Assembly: GCA_041658565.1 (NCBI GenBank)
Contig: JBAZZY010000039.1
Location: forward strand, 1-21,190
Direction of reading: 5' to 3'
Source of the DNA: Actinomycetota bacterium
Lineage (GTDB): Bacteria > Actinomycetota > AC-67
DNA: 21,190 bases
The first letter of the stretch is position 1, and each line of letters opens with the position of its first letter. Positions 1-5,776 of this stretch are shown in pieces. The position numbers were made by a program, and so were the translations under genes. The notes beneath the pieces were generated by a model. That model made no database searches. It was not told the origin of the DNA and was given only the letters and a program-made list of their open reading frames with translations.

Positions 1-66
1 GGCGCGAAGTTCGTGAACGGCAAGTTGGTTGAACGAGAAGCAACGAAGGGGAAGGACGCCGCGTGA
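1..66 (+). CDS. 3' end of an unidentified gene
   Basis: An open frame enters from the left edge and stops at TGA 64-66. The 21 visible residues end in ...VNGKLVEREATKGKDAA, a basic, hydrophilic tail. Too little is visible to name a family. It is in the same frame as the next ORF and separated from it by 24 bases, so the two could form a plus-strand pair that runs opposite to the cassette array. Confidence 0.4.
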   Translation, partial: GAKFVNGKLVEREATKGKDAA

Positions 67-90
67 TTCACGCTACGCGTTCCACAACAT

Positions 91-633
91 TTGACGATAT
101 CTCCTTTTGGCATCATCGCGAGTGGTGTCGTTCTGGCCAACAATCACGCTCCCGTCGACCGCTTTGCGCTCACGCTCGCGGCATACGGCGGGATCGCGTT
201 CCTCGCTGTGCGGTGGTATCGGTTTGTGCTGCTGATGATCCTTGGCACTCTGCTTCTAATCACTCTGCTGGACTACCAGTCGGTGGAGCGCGTGATCGTC
301 TGGACGTTGTCGGGGTTGTCGGTAACGTGCCTCGCGTGGTGGTTTGGCGTCCGATCGAGACAGGCAGCGCCACTGCTCGATCGGCCGGTCCGGCGGGACG
401 GTGCCGGGTTCTGGCCCTCGGTGATCTGGACCGCCGCAGTTGTGTCCGGCTTGGCGCGAGGTCTCATCTGGCCTGGGTCTGCGGATGCCGGGTCGGAGGA
501 CATCCCCGGCGTGCTCGTAACGGCGGCCGTCTTTACAGTCGTTCCGATCTACGGGCTGCTCTTAGCGCGGCGCGCGATTCGTGACCGAAAGGAGCACCAG
601 GAAGACCGGCAGATCGGCCGAGCGCCGGACTAG
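91..633 (+). CDS. hypothetical multi-pass membrane protein
   Basis: A 180-residue protein of unknown function that probably sits in the cytoplasmic membrane. Hydrophobic stretches lie at about residues 26-40, 44-60, 67-86, 107-126 and 139-159, and the C-terminal 20 residues are highly charged (RDRKEHQEDRQ). The first usable start after the upstream stop is TTG at 91; no convincing ribosome binding site precedes it, so the real start may be further in. It is the only plausible plus-strand gene in the left 6.5 kb apart from the preceding partial one, and it ends 11 bases before a degenerate attC site. It may lie just outside the cassette array or be an inverted passenger of it. No family recognised. 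Confidence 0.55.
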   Translation: MTISPFGIIASGVVLANNHAPVDRFALTLAAYGGIAFLAVRWYRFVLLMILGTLLLITLLDYQSVERVIVWTLSGLSVTCLAWWFGVRSRQAAPLLDRPVRRDGAGFWPSVIWTAAVVSGLARGLIWPGSADAGSEDIPGVLVTAAVFTVVPIYGLLLARRAIRDRKEHQEDRQIGRAPD

Positions 634-644
634 CGTGGCGGGAA

Positions 645-713
645 GCCTAATTCGTCTAGCGGAGCCGGCCGCGAACTCACACGGCGAGCGTCGGCTCCAG
701 CCGCGCGTCATGC
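645..713 (-). other. degenerate attC recombination site (cassette end)
   Basis: Read on the minus strand, R'' is GCATGAC (707-713, one base off the common GCATAAC) and R' is ATTAGGC (645-651, one base off GTTAGGC). Between them the inverted arms CGGCTCC (692-698) and GGAGCCG (661-667) form a perfect 7-bp stem. The stop codon of the hicB-like pseudogene lies inside R'', an arrangement typical of cassettes and also seen at the 3489-3555 site. The arm sequence differs from the other three sites. Both boxes are imperfect, so the site may be inactive, or this may simply be a terminator-like hairpin. Confidence 0.45.
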
Positions 714-918
714 GGCATGAATCTCTACGATCTCGGCCTCGCTGGAAGGCTCCGGCACGGGCAGGCCCTCTTGCCTGAGGCTATCGATGTGGAATTACCT
801 CCCGGATGAGATCGAGCGTCTCTTGGCGCGTCTCCCCGGCGGCGATACAGCCGGGAAGATCCGAGACGTGGCCGCCCCGCCCCGACTCCCCGTGCTCAAG
901 AACCACCACGTATCGCAT
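708..918 (-). pseudogene. broken orphan HicB-family antitoxin
   Basis: HicB antitoxins are short proteins with a partial RNase H-like fold that neutralise HicA mRNA interferases. From ATG at 918 the frame reads MRYVVVLEHGESGRGG, then VSDLPGCIAAGETRQET and LDLIREVI, matching the conserved HicB core (the LPGC-A-GET motif followed by an IREAI-type helix), and stops early at TAG 781-783. From 794 a second frame continues the family pattern, FHIDSLRQEGLPVPEPSSEA, ending IVEIHAA and TGA at 708-710. The total length of 211 bases is not a multiple of three; a 5-base loss near 792-797 would explain it. No HicA partner is seen on either side. The start lies 8 bases after the stop of the upstream lipoprotein gene. 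Confidence 0.75.
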
Positions 919-926
919 CGCCTGCG

Positions 927-1724
927 TCAACCTGAGGTCATGGGCGTGCCGGGCGGCGCCGGCGGTTCATGGAAGCCATCAAGGAGCACTCGGTCTCCCA
1001 GTGGCTCAGGCAAGTCGAATGAGAACTTCGTCGGCGGGTAGCCCAGGCAGTTTTGGACCCCGTCCTTTGGTCTGACAGTGATCGTCACGATGACGGTTGT
1101 CGAGCCCCATTCGATCAGAGGTGGGTTGATCCGCCCATCGGCCGGCATACCGCCGGCACAGGCCATCTCTTCGACAAGGGCGTACACCCGGCGGCTGGCG
1201 CGATCGAGTGCGCCCTCGACCGCCCACGGGCTCGCCTCGCGTCCTCCTACCCAACCCTGCGGAAGGCATCGGCCTTGGGAACGGTCGAACTTCCACTCCG
1301 AACCGTCTCGCTCGAACGTGATCGAGCCGAATCCCTCCAACGTCTTGCCCACCGCGAACAACGCCGCACCGTCGGACGCCGACAGGAGCCGAAGTTCAGC
1401 GTCCGCATGGACGTCCACCTCCTGTCCGTGCTCCTGCAGGTACCGACGGACGAATGGCAGAGCTTCGTGCTCGTCCGCCGTCATCGGGGAAGCCGATAGA
1501 GCGGCTCGTGTGAACGGGAGACTATGTTCTCCTCGGCATGACAGTTGGCGCGTCGACCGCAGTCCCTGTTCCCCAGCAACCGAACCCGTCTGGGGGGAAA
1601 CGCCCGTCCCGCATGCAGTCAATGAGAAGACAAGCACCGCGCTGCCGAGAGGAATCGCGCGTCGTAGCGATCTCCCCCTGGAAGGACGCATCACATCATC
1701 TTGCAGCATTCTCGATCCGGCCAT
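927..1724 (-). CDS. hypothetical lipoprotein
   Basis: A 265-residue exported protein of unknown function. The N-terminus carries a lipoprotein signal: basic RGRSLRR, a hydrophobic run AIPLGSAVLVFSL, then lipobox LTAC with the acylated Cys at about residue 38 (27 if translation starts at the ATG at 1691). The ATG at 1724 is preferred because AGGGG lies 6 bases upstream. The mature part is soluble, with several further cysteines and a Pro-rich C-terminus (FHEPPAPPGTPM). It follows the methyltransferase by 62 bases on the same strand and is followed at once by the hicB-like pseudogene. It may be a cassette passenger, but no clear attC lies between it and the methyltransferase. Confidence 0.7.
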   Translation of the reverse strand: MAGSRMLQDDVMRPSRGRSLRRAIPLGSAVLVFSLTACGTGVSPQTGSVAGEQGLRSTRQLSCRGEHSLPFTRAALSASPMTADEHEALPFVRRYLQEHGQEVDVHADAELRLLSASDGAALFAVGKTLEGFGSITFERDGSEWKFDRSQGRCLPQGWVGGREASPWAVEGALDRASRRVYALVEEMACAGGMPADGRINPPLIEWGSTTVIVTITVRPKDGVQNCLGYPPTKFSFDLPEPLGDRVLLDGFHEPPAPPGTPMTSG

Positions 1725-1786
1725 CGTCACCCCTGTCCCTGGACTGATCCGTCACCTATCTCCCCGGCCGTTCCAGCGCTGCACAT

Positions 1787-2488
1787 TCAGTTGCACGGCA
1801 ATGGCGTCGGCCCCAGGTCTTGCTTGTGCCTCTTGGCTCTGATGGCGAGCACCTGGTAGCGCCCCTGCACCTTCCAGAAGGACTCTGGGGTCAGCAGGTG
1901 CTTGATCTTGTCAGACACTGGTATCTGCACCAAGCGGTCCAGGTCGAAGCCGTTCCGCTCCAGCGCCTCGAAATAGTCGCAGAATCGGTGGTCGTGCATG
2001 TCGGCTTCGGCGCGGAGGTCTACATCGGCCCTGCTGTCGATCTCATAGTCATCCCAGCACATGTCGGGATGTGTCACCGAAAAGATGAAGGCTCCTCCCG
2101 GTCTCAGCACGCGCGCGACATCTCTGAACACGGCACGCAGGTCTGCGATGTGCTTCAAGGCCTGCGCGCAATTGACCTTGTCGAACGACGCAGCCTCGAA
2201 CGGCAGCGGCAGAGACAGATCGGCGTAACGGAACGACAACGCGGGGTGCTTGCGCGCGGCCACAGCGAGCATTCCGTCAGAGAAGTCGACGCCCATGACT
2301 GCAGCACCAGCGTTGTGGAACTCGATCGTGTACTTGCCGGTCCCGCACGCGGCATCGAGGATCGACTCACCCGGACGGGCATCGACGAGCCGAACAACTT
2401 CGTCGTGTTCCATCAGGATTTGGGGATTGCGCTCAGCGTCGTACTTTTCAGACCAGCGGTCGTACGCCATCCTTGTCTTGTTGCTCAT
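1787..2488 (-). CDS. class I SAM-dependent methyltransferase
   Basis: A 233-residue methyltransferase of the UbiE/type-11 kind. It has the AdoMet-binding motif I ILDAACGTGKYT (about residues 43-54), an acidic motif at the end of beta2 (VMGVDFSDGML), FDKVNCAQALKHI as the post-II region and LRPGGAFIFSV as motif III. The substrate cannot be told. Start: ATG at 2488 has AGGAAG just upstream; the open frame continues further upstream only because it runs into the frameshifted toxin remnant. GTTATGC on the minus strand (2506-2512) fits the general form of a cassette core, 17 bases before the start, but no partner R'' box is found. It lies between the DUF5615 remnant and the lipoprotein in the proposed cassette zone. 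Confidence 0.8.
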   Translation of the reverse strand: MSNKTRMAYDRWSEKYDAERNPQILMEHDEVVRLVDARPGESILDAACGTGKYTIEFHNAGAAVMGVDFSDGMLAVAARKHPALSFRYADLSLPLPFEAASFDKVNCAQALKHIADLRAVFRDVARVLRPGGAFIFSVTHPDMCWDDYEIDSRADVDLRAEADMHDHRFCDYFEALERNGFDLDRLVQIPVSDKIKHLLTPESFWKVQGRYQVLAIRAKRHKQDLGPTPLPCN

Positions 2489-2515
2489 GCTCTTCCTATT
2501 GGTCTGCATAACGAC

Positions 2516-2696
2516 CTGGTACTCGATCCCTCGGTCGTTCGTGAGCAGTATGTCCGAAACCAGCCGACGCAGCGGTAGCCAGCAGTTCACCGTTCTTCAT
2601 GCCGGTCCAACCCTGGGCTCGCACGGTCGTCACGTCGTGACCGATCAACTCCGCGGCCAGGTCGAGCGGCAGGTGCTCGTCAAGCAGGACGCGCAC
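2516..2696 (-). pseudogene. frameshifted, truncated DUF5615 (PIN-like) toxin
   Basis: DUF5615 proteins are small PIN/Mut7-C-like putative RNases encoded next to DUF433 antitoxins. From GTG at 2696 the protein starts MRVLLDEHLPLDLAAEL, continues GHDVTTVRAQGWTGMKNGEL and reaches ATAASAGF, all typical of the family including the conserved acidic LLDE. An extra base in the CC at 2554-2555 (plus strand) then shifts the frame; in the shifted frame the expected DILLTNDRGIEYQ follows. Family similarity ends after EYQ at about 2516, roughly 60 residues in, where about 110 are normal. Start and antitoxin stop overlap by 17 bases. The frameshift could be a sequencing error, but the missing C-terminal half could not. 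Confidence 0.8.
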
Positions 2697-2901
2697 GAGG
2701 GAGTGTTTCCTCGAGGGCTTCCAAGACCGCCTCGACCTGTTCGCGACGCACGGACGGGAACTGCTGGAGGAAGCCCTCGACGCTGTAGTCGTCCTCGAGG
2801 TAATCGATCAGGTTGCGCAGGGGAACGCGGGTCCCGATGAACACGGGCGCTCCGCTCAGGATCTCGGGATCCGAGTGCACGACAGAATCCAGCGAACTCA
2901 T
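2680..2901 (-). CDS. DUF433 antitoxin
   Basis: A 73-residue DUF433 (VapB-like) protein, the usual partner of DUF5615 toxins. The family pattern is clear: DPEILSGAPVFIGTRVPL (about residues 11-28), then NLIDYLEDDYSVEGFLQQFP and REQVEAVLEALE, a winged-helix-like DNA-binding fold. In this family it acts as cytoplasmic antitoxin and probable autorepressor. The start ATG at 2901 has no strong ribosome binding site; an out-of-frame ATG sits 4 bases before it. It is intact while its toxin is broken, which is the tolerable direction of decay for a toxin-antitoxin pair. It follows pyrE by 47 bases. Confidence 0.85.
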   Translation of the reverse strand: MSSLDSVVHSDPEILSGAPVFIGTRVPLRNLIDYLEDDYSVEGFLQQFPSVRREQVEAVLEALEETLPRARPA

Positions 2902-2913
2902 CCATTCAGGTTA

Positions 2914-2930
2914 CCGCCTGGCGGAGGCGG
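2914..2930 (-). terminator. GC-rich stem-loop after pyrE
   Basis: CCGCCT (2914-2919) and AGGCGG (2925-2930) pair perfectly around a 5-base loop, 19 bases after the pyrE stop. There is no T run on either side, so this is a weak terminator at best. It could also be the remains of the attC that should close the pyrE cassette. Confidence 0.3.
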
Positions 2931-2948
2931 GGAACAGTCCTACCGGGG

Positions 2949-3470
2949 CTACGCGCGGTCGATCTGACTGCGACGGAACAGTGGTCGCAGTTCGAGGCCG
3001 ATGGCTGCCAACGCCTCGGTGCCACCGGTCTCTCGGTCGATCACGCACAGCGCGTGCTCCACGGAAGCACCGAGCGCGCGGAGGGCGATGCAGGACTCGA
3101 TGATCTGCCCGCCAGAGGTGACCACGTCTTCGACGATGCACAACAGGCGACCGGCCACGTCCAGACCCTCGACCAGCTGGCAGGTGCCATAGTCCTTGGC
3201 GGTCTTTCGAACGAAGATAGCAGGCAGCCCACTGCGCAGCGACAGCGCCGTGACCACCGGCACGCCGCCAAGCTCCAGTCCGGCGAGCGCATCAATCCCG
3301 GTAGGCACCAAGCCGCGCATGTGGTCAGCGATCGCGGCCAACAACACCGGGTCGGACTCGAAGCGGTACTTGTCGAAGTACTCGGTCGCTGTGACTCCGG
3401 AACGGAGCGTGAAGGAGCCGCGAAGGCGCGCGACCGCGTTGATGGACGAGGCGAGTTTGTCGAGATCCAT
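2949..3470 (-). CDS. pyrE: orotate phosphoribosyltransferase
   Basis: PyrE makes orotidine 5'-phosphate from orotate and PRPP in de novo pyrimidine synthesis, in the cytoplasm. The 173 residues match the family's length. Visible landmarks are TLRSG and EYFDKYRFE near the N-terminus (about 21-38), LAGLELGGVPVVTALS (62-77), the flexible-loop region FVRKTAKDYGTCQLVEG (86-102) and the PRPP-binding motif CIVEDVVTSGGQ (111-122). ATG at 3470 fits the family; an in-frame TTG at 3494 lies inside the attC R' box. No good ribosome binding site is seen. The gene begins 18 bases after the R' box of an attC site, as a cassette gene would. Its first 53 codons are repeated downstream of another attC (5511-5670). 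All active-site motifs are present, so it should be functional. Confidence 0.93.
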   Translation of the reverse strand: MDLDKLASSINAVARLRGSFTLRSGVTATEYFDKYRFESDPVLLAAIADHMRGLVPTGIDALAGLELGGVPVVTALSLRSGLPAIFVRKTAKDYGTCQLVEGLDVAGRLLCIVEDVVTSGGQIIESCIALRALGASVEHALCVIDRETGGTEALAAIGLELRPLFRRSQIDRA

Positions 3471-3494
3471 ATCGATCGAGGCTAGTCCGTTCAA
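3311..3494 (-). repeat. direct repeat, copy A (5' part of pyrE to attC core)
   Basis: Aligns without gaps to 5511-5694. I count 6 differences over the 178 bases from 3311 to 3488, plus one more inside the attC core. Similarity covers the first 53 pyrE codons, the short leader and the R' core box, and is lost at the attC body. The repeat boundary on the attC side therefore falls at the integron crossover point. Confidence 0.9.
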
Positions 3495-3555
3495 CGACTT
3501 GGCGGCTGAGCGGCGCGAGCGCCAGCGAGTGTCCGGTGCAACCGCGGGGTTAGAC
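3489..3555 (-). other. attC recombination site closing the DUF4160/DUF2442 cassette
   Basis: On the minus strand: R'' GTCTAAC (3549-3555), inner arm GCGGTTGC, a terminal hairpin GGCGCTCGCGCC, inner arm GCTCAGCCGCC, and R' GTTGAAC (3489-3495) followed by GGACTAG. Length is 67 bp, within the normal range for attC. The stop codon TAA of the DUF2442 gene lies inside R''. The outer part of the right arm (AGCCGCCAAGTCGTTG) is identical to that of the 6020-6084 site. Crossover would fall between G and TT of R', so the next cassette starts with TTGAAC and then pyrE. Confidence 0.82.
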
Positions 3556-3852
3556 GGCAGACCGCGACTGGAGCCACTGCTTGAGCGATTCCTGGGACTC
3601 GCCGGAGGGGCGGCCCGCGAGCAAACCCTCGACGCTGATGTCTTCGTCGAGCAACGGCCAGTGAATGCCTTCGCCCCTCCCGATCAACTCCCACTCGGCG
3701 CGTTCGTTGGCCTTTCCGTGAGCCAACCGCGGATACCAAGCCAAGGGCACGGACACCGTGCGACCATCGACGAGGTCTACGACAAGGGAGTCCTCGGTTA
3801 CAGAAATGCTGATCGCCTCTGCTCGACCGATCTCAATCCTCGAAGAACTCAT
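3550..3852 (-). CDS. DUF2442 domain protein
   Basis: A 100-residue DUF2442 protein of unknown molecular role, usually encoded right after a DUF4160 protein in pairs suspected to be toxin-antitoxin-like. Family features are SVTEDSLVVDLVDGRTVSVPL (about 17-37), WYPRL and the conserved GEGIHWPLLDEDISVEGLL (60-78). Start ATG at 3852 has a strong AGGAGG 4 bases upstream and overlaps the end of the DUF4160 gene by 20 bases, so the two are co-translated. Its stop codon lies inside the attC R'' box, which ties the pair to the cassette array. Confidence 0.85.
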   Translation of the reverse strand: MSSSRIEIGRAEAISISVTEDSLVVDLVDGRTVSVPLAWYPRLAHGKANERAEWELIGRGEGIHWPLLDEDISVEGLLAGRPSGESQESLKQWLQSRSAV

Positions 3853-4069
3853 CCCACCTCCTCAACAGCGATGCGGCTTCCGCTTCGATCAATGCCTCGA
3901 TGCGACGCAATTCAACCCGCCCGAACCCGCCGCTACGCTCCAACCGTACTGGGTTCAGCCAGTACTTCGCCACCATCTTTTCACGCTGCACGTGGACGTG
4001 AGGCGGCTCTACGCTGTCACCCGAGTAGAAGAACACGCGATAGGGACCGCGTATCAGTATCGTCGGCAT
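3833..4069 (-). CDS. DUF4160 domain protein
   Basis: A 78-residue DUF4160 protein, cytoplasmic and of unknown activity, the standard upstream partner of DUF2442. The hallmark pattern is complete: MPTILIRGPYRVFFYSGD (1-18), EPPHVHVQRE with the conserved His pair (21-30), AKYWLNPVRLE, then RRIEALIEAEAASLLRRWDEF. It begins 42 bases after the stop of the 377-aa lipoprotein. In that gap, minus-strand TGTCG-GTGG-CGACA forms a small hairpin, but no recognisable attC pair is present. Confidence 0.85.
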   Translation of the reverse strand: MPTILIRGPYRVFFYSGDSVEPPHVHVQREKMVAKYWLNPVRLERSGGFGRVELRRIEALIEAEAASLLRRWDEFFED

Positions 4070-4111
4070 CCGGTAATCGTAACTGTCGCCACCGACAAGG
4101 CTCTTGGAGCA

Positions 4112-5245
4112 CTAAAGAGTCGCATCGTTCCAGTCCTCGGGAACACCGGGTACCGGCCAATTCGCGCTCGGTCGCCAGGCCGACCAATCCTGGTGAAACG
4201 GCCAAGCCCGCACCTCGAGCCTCTTCGCCACACGAAGACCTTCTTCACGGATCTTCGCGGCTTCCTCGCGCGAGTACTTCCGAGCTTCAACGCTCCAGTC
4301 AAGCTCGTCGCTGTCCTTCCACGCCCACCCGGAAACCCGGGTGTGCAGCCGTAGCGCCCAGCCGGCTATTCGTTCGAGATTGCCTTCAGATCGAACGACG
4401 CCCAGCACCTGGCACCGGCAGTGTCCACGATCTCCCCCCCTGAGCCGTATCGAGTTCCAGGGTGGCAGCGGTCGATCCGTGGTCATCGTGAACCTGCCGC
4501 TCTTCGCATAGTCGCCGGGCGCACCACCGGAGCGGCGCAGCGCGATCTCAATTCGCCACGAAGTGGAAGACATTCGCCGCATGGTCAGAGCGTGGGCACC
4601 TTCGAAGCGCGTCGACGAATGGGAAACGTGGCCGACGGGAAGCGACAACCACGGCAGGGGCGACTTCAGAGGGAAGTTCCAGGATGCCCACGGCCCTCTT
4701 CCCTGGATTGGAAAGGTGAGGCTGATTTCGGTCATCGCGTAGTCCGTGGGACGCATGTTCCATGTGAAGTACCAGTTGGGCTGGCTGGTCGTGGGTGAGT
4801 TGAAGTAAGGGTAGAGGCGGTAGTAGGCCTCGCTCGATGCACCATCGCGGGGCTGTGAATCCGTTCCGAGGCCGGTGAAGACCCCGTCGGGAGAGGGGTA
4901 GTTCGTTCGGCCGTGCGCGGAATCCTCAAAGAACCCCGACCCCGAGGCGCTGTAAGAGCCCTCCCACGCGCTGGCCGGAATTCTCGGCACTCGAAGGAAC
5001 CGCTCGCTTCGGGCCGAGCCGCTCGGCGCACCCGGCGCGGCCGCAGATGAGCCCCCACGTGAACTGGGCACTGCGGAATCCGACGGACAGGATCCCTCCG
5101 TTGAACACGAGGCACCAACCACTGGACCGGAGGACGACGGCAGCGCGCGCGGAGATCGGGGTGCGGCGGTGCAGGCGACCAAGGTGCTGAGCGCAAGGCC
5201 CGAGCAAACGACTCCCCGGCTGATCCGTCGCGCGCTGCCGGTCAT
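4112..5245 (-). CDS. hypothetical lipoprotein
   Basis: A 377-residue exported lipoprotein of unknown function. Signal: basic SARRISRG, hydrophobic VVCSGLALSTL, lipobox LVAC with Cys at about residue 25, then a long Ser/Pro/Gly-rich linker (about 26-80) as expected for a surface-tethered protein. The folded part (about 80-377) is rich in Trp, Tyr and Ser with no motif I recognise; a charged segment SREEAAKIREEGLRVAKRLE near the end may be a helix. Two adjacent ATGs at 5248 and 5245 follow AAGGAAG; the second has the better spacing. It sits between the truncated pyrE copy and the DUF4160/DUF2442 pair, with no attC on either side. Confidence 0.75.
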   Translation of the reverse strand: MTGSARRISRGVVCSGLALSTLVACTAAPRSPRALPSSSGPVVGASCSTEGSCPSDSAVPSSRGGSSAAAPGAPSGSARSERFLRVPRIPASAWEGSYSASGSGFFEDSAHGRTNYPSPDGVFTGLGTDSQPRDGASSEAYYRLYPYFNSPTTSQPNWYFTWNMRPTDYAMTEISLTFPIQGRGPWASWNFPLKSPLPWLSLPVGHVSHSSTRFEGAHALTMRRMSSTSWRIEIALRRSGGAPGDYAKSGRFTMTTDRPLPPWNSIRLRGGDRGHCRCQVLGVVRSEGNLERIAGWALRLHTRVSGWAWKDSDELDWSVEARKYSREEAAKIREEGLRVAKRLEVRAWPFHQDWSAWRPSANWPVPGVPEDWNDATL

Positions 5246-5264
5246 CATCTTCCTTCGTCTCGCC

Positions 5265-5492
5265 CTAGACCGCTGCGGTCACCGGGCGAGACGCGGTCAT
5301 TCGCGGGGGACCATCGGACCCGCGCCCGATGGACCCGATTCCGCAGGTGCAAATTGTTGAGGCGGTGACAAGGGCGTTGGAGGACGGCACGCACGTGAAA
5401 TTTCGGTCGTACCATTGGCACCCCTTCACAATGCTTGTCCAGGTGTTGCTCCCTAACATCGCCGGACTCGAGTAGGGGAAGTCCTGGCTCAT
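5265..5492 (-). CDS. small hypothetical protein, possibly remnant
   Basis: A 75-residue ORF from ATG at 5492, with a good AGGAG 6 bases upstream. It begins just after the truncated pyrE copy loses its similarity to the intact gene. It is Ser/Thr/Cys-rich (CQWYDRNFTC, ICTCGIGSIGRG), has no signal peptide or membrane segment, and matches no family I know. It could be a cassette gene of its own or the tail of something larger that replaced the 3' part of pyrE. Confidence 0.35.
   Translation of the reverse strand: MSQDFPYSSPAMLGSNTWTSIVKGCQWYDRNFTCVPSSNALVTASTICTCGIGSIGRGSDGPPRMTASRPVTAAV
5268..5332 (-). promoter_or_regulatory. two inverted repeats before the 377-aa lipoprotein gene
   Basis: GACCGC-T-GCGGTC (5268-5280) is a perfect palindrome 22 bases from the lipoprotein start. 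CCATCGG (5311-5317) and CCGATGG (5326-5332) pair around 8 bases. Neither is followed by a T run. They could be an operator, a weak terminator or decayed attC arms; no R box pair flanks them. Confidence 0.3.
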
Positions 5493-5510
5493 TCCGCTCT
5501 CCTGGTATCC

Positions 5511-5670
5511 AGCCGCGCATGTGGTCAGCGATCCCGGCCAACAACACCGGGTCGGACTCGAAGCGGTACTTGTCGAAGTACTTGGTCGCTGTGACTCCGG
5601 AGCGGAGCATGAAGGAGCCGCGAATGCGCGCGACCGCGTTGATGGACGAGGCGAGTTTGTCGAGATTCAT
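5511..5670 (-). pseudogene. truncated pyrE copy (first 53 codons)
   Basis: From ATG at 5670 the frame encodes the first 53 residues of PyrE, starting MNLDKLASSINAVARIRGSF, and then passes abruptly into unrelated sequence (WIPGERNEP...) at about 5511. The flexible loop and PRPP motif are missing, so it cannot be an active transferase. Against the intact copy there are 5 amino-acid changes (D2N, L16I, T21M, E30K, A46G) from 6 base changes in the 178-base aligned block, a pattern that suggests little purifying selection. It starts 18 bases after an attC R' box, as does the intact gene. Confidence 0.88.
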
Positions 5671-5694
5671 ATCGATCGAGGCTAGTCCGTCCAA
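5511..5694 (-). repeat. direct repeat, copy B (5' part of pyrE to attC core)
   Basis: Gap-free match to 3311-3494; see that entry. The left boundary (5511) is where the intact pyrE continues and this copy does not. The right boundary is the attC core. Confidence 0.9.
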
Positions 5695-5763
5695 CGTCCT
5701 GGCGGCTGCGCAGCCGGACGCGCGCGAAGCGCGCGAGCAGTCTGCTCTAGCCGCAAGTTGGGC
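5689..5763 (-). other. attC recombination site closing the 73-aa membrane protein cassette
   Basis: On the minus strand: R'' GCCCAAC (5757-5763), arm TTGCGGCT, a strong central hairpin CGCGCGCTTCGCGCGCG, arm AGCCGCCAGGAC, and R' GTTGGAC (5689-5695) followed by GGACTAG. The inner arms GCGGCT and AGCCGC pair perfectly. Both R boxes match consensus, and the length of 75 bp is normal. The gene it closes stops 13 bases before R''. Confidence 0.85.
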
Positions 5764-5776
5764 GGCTGCGCACAAA

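Noticed and set aside
28..34. GTTGAAC on the plus strand, a perfect core-like box
   Set aside because: It is inside the coding end of the partial gene, has no R'' partner at the right distance and points opposite to the real attC sites.
1740..1786. Possible attC after the methyltransferase gene (GTGCAAC at its stop codon)
   Set aside because: The R'' match is imperfect and no GTTRRRY box occurs within 120 bases downstream; it cannot be supported.
2606..2612. GTCCAAC, and similar RYYYAAC matches elsewhere in genes (for example near 3907)
   Set aside because: They fall within well-conserved codons of recognised proteins and have neither hairpin arms nor a partner box.
2949..3494. Longer pyrE start at TTG 3494
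   Set aside because: The TTG is part of the attC R' box, and the extra residues NGLASID are not part of the family's N-terminus; ATG at 3470 fits.
3196..4443. 415-codon plus-strand open frame
   Set aside because: It crosses pyrE, the attC, DUF2442, DUF4160 and the lipoprotein gene in antisense; the Arg/Ser/Pro-rich product is typical of a shadow frame.
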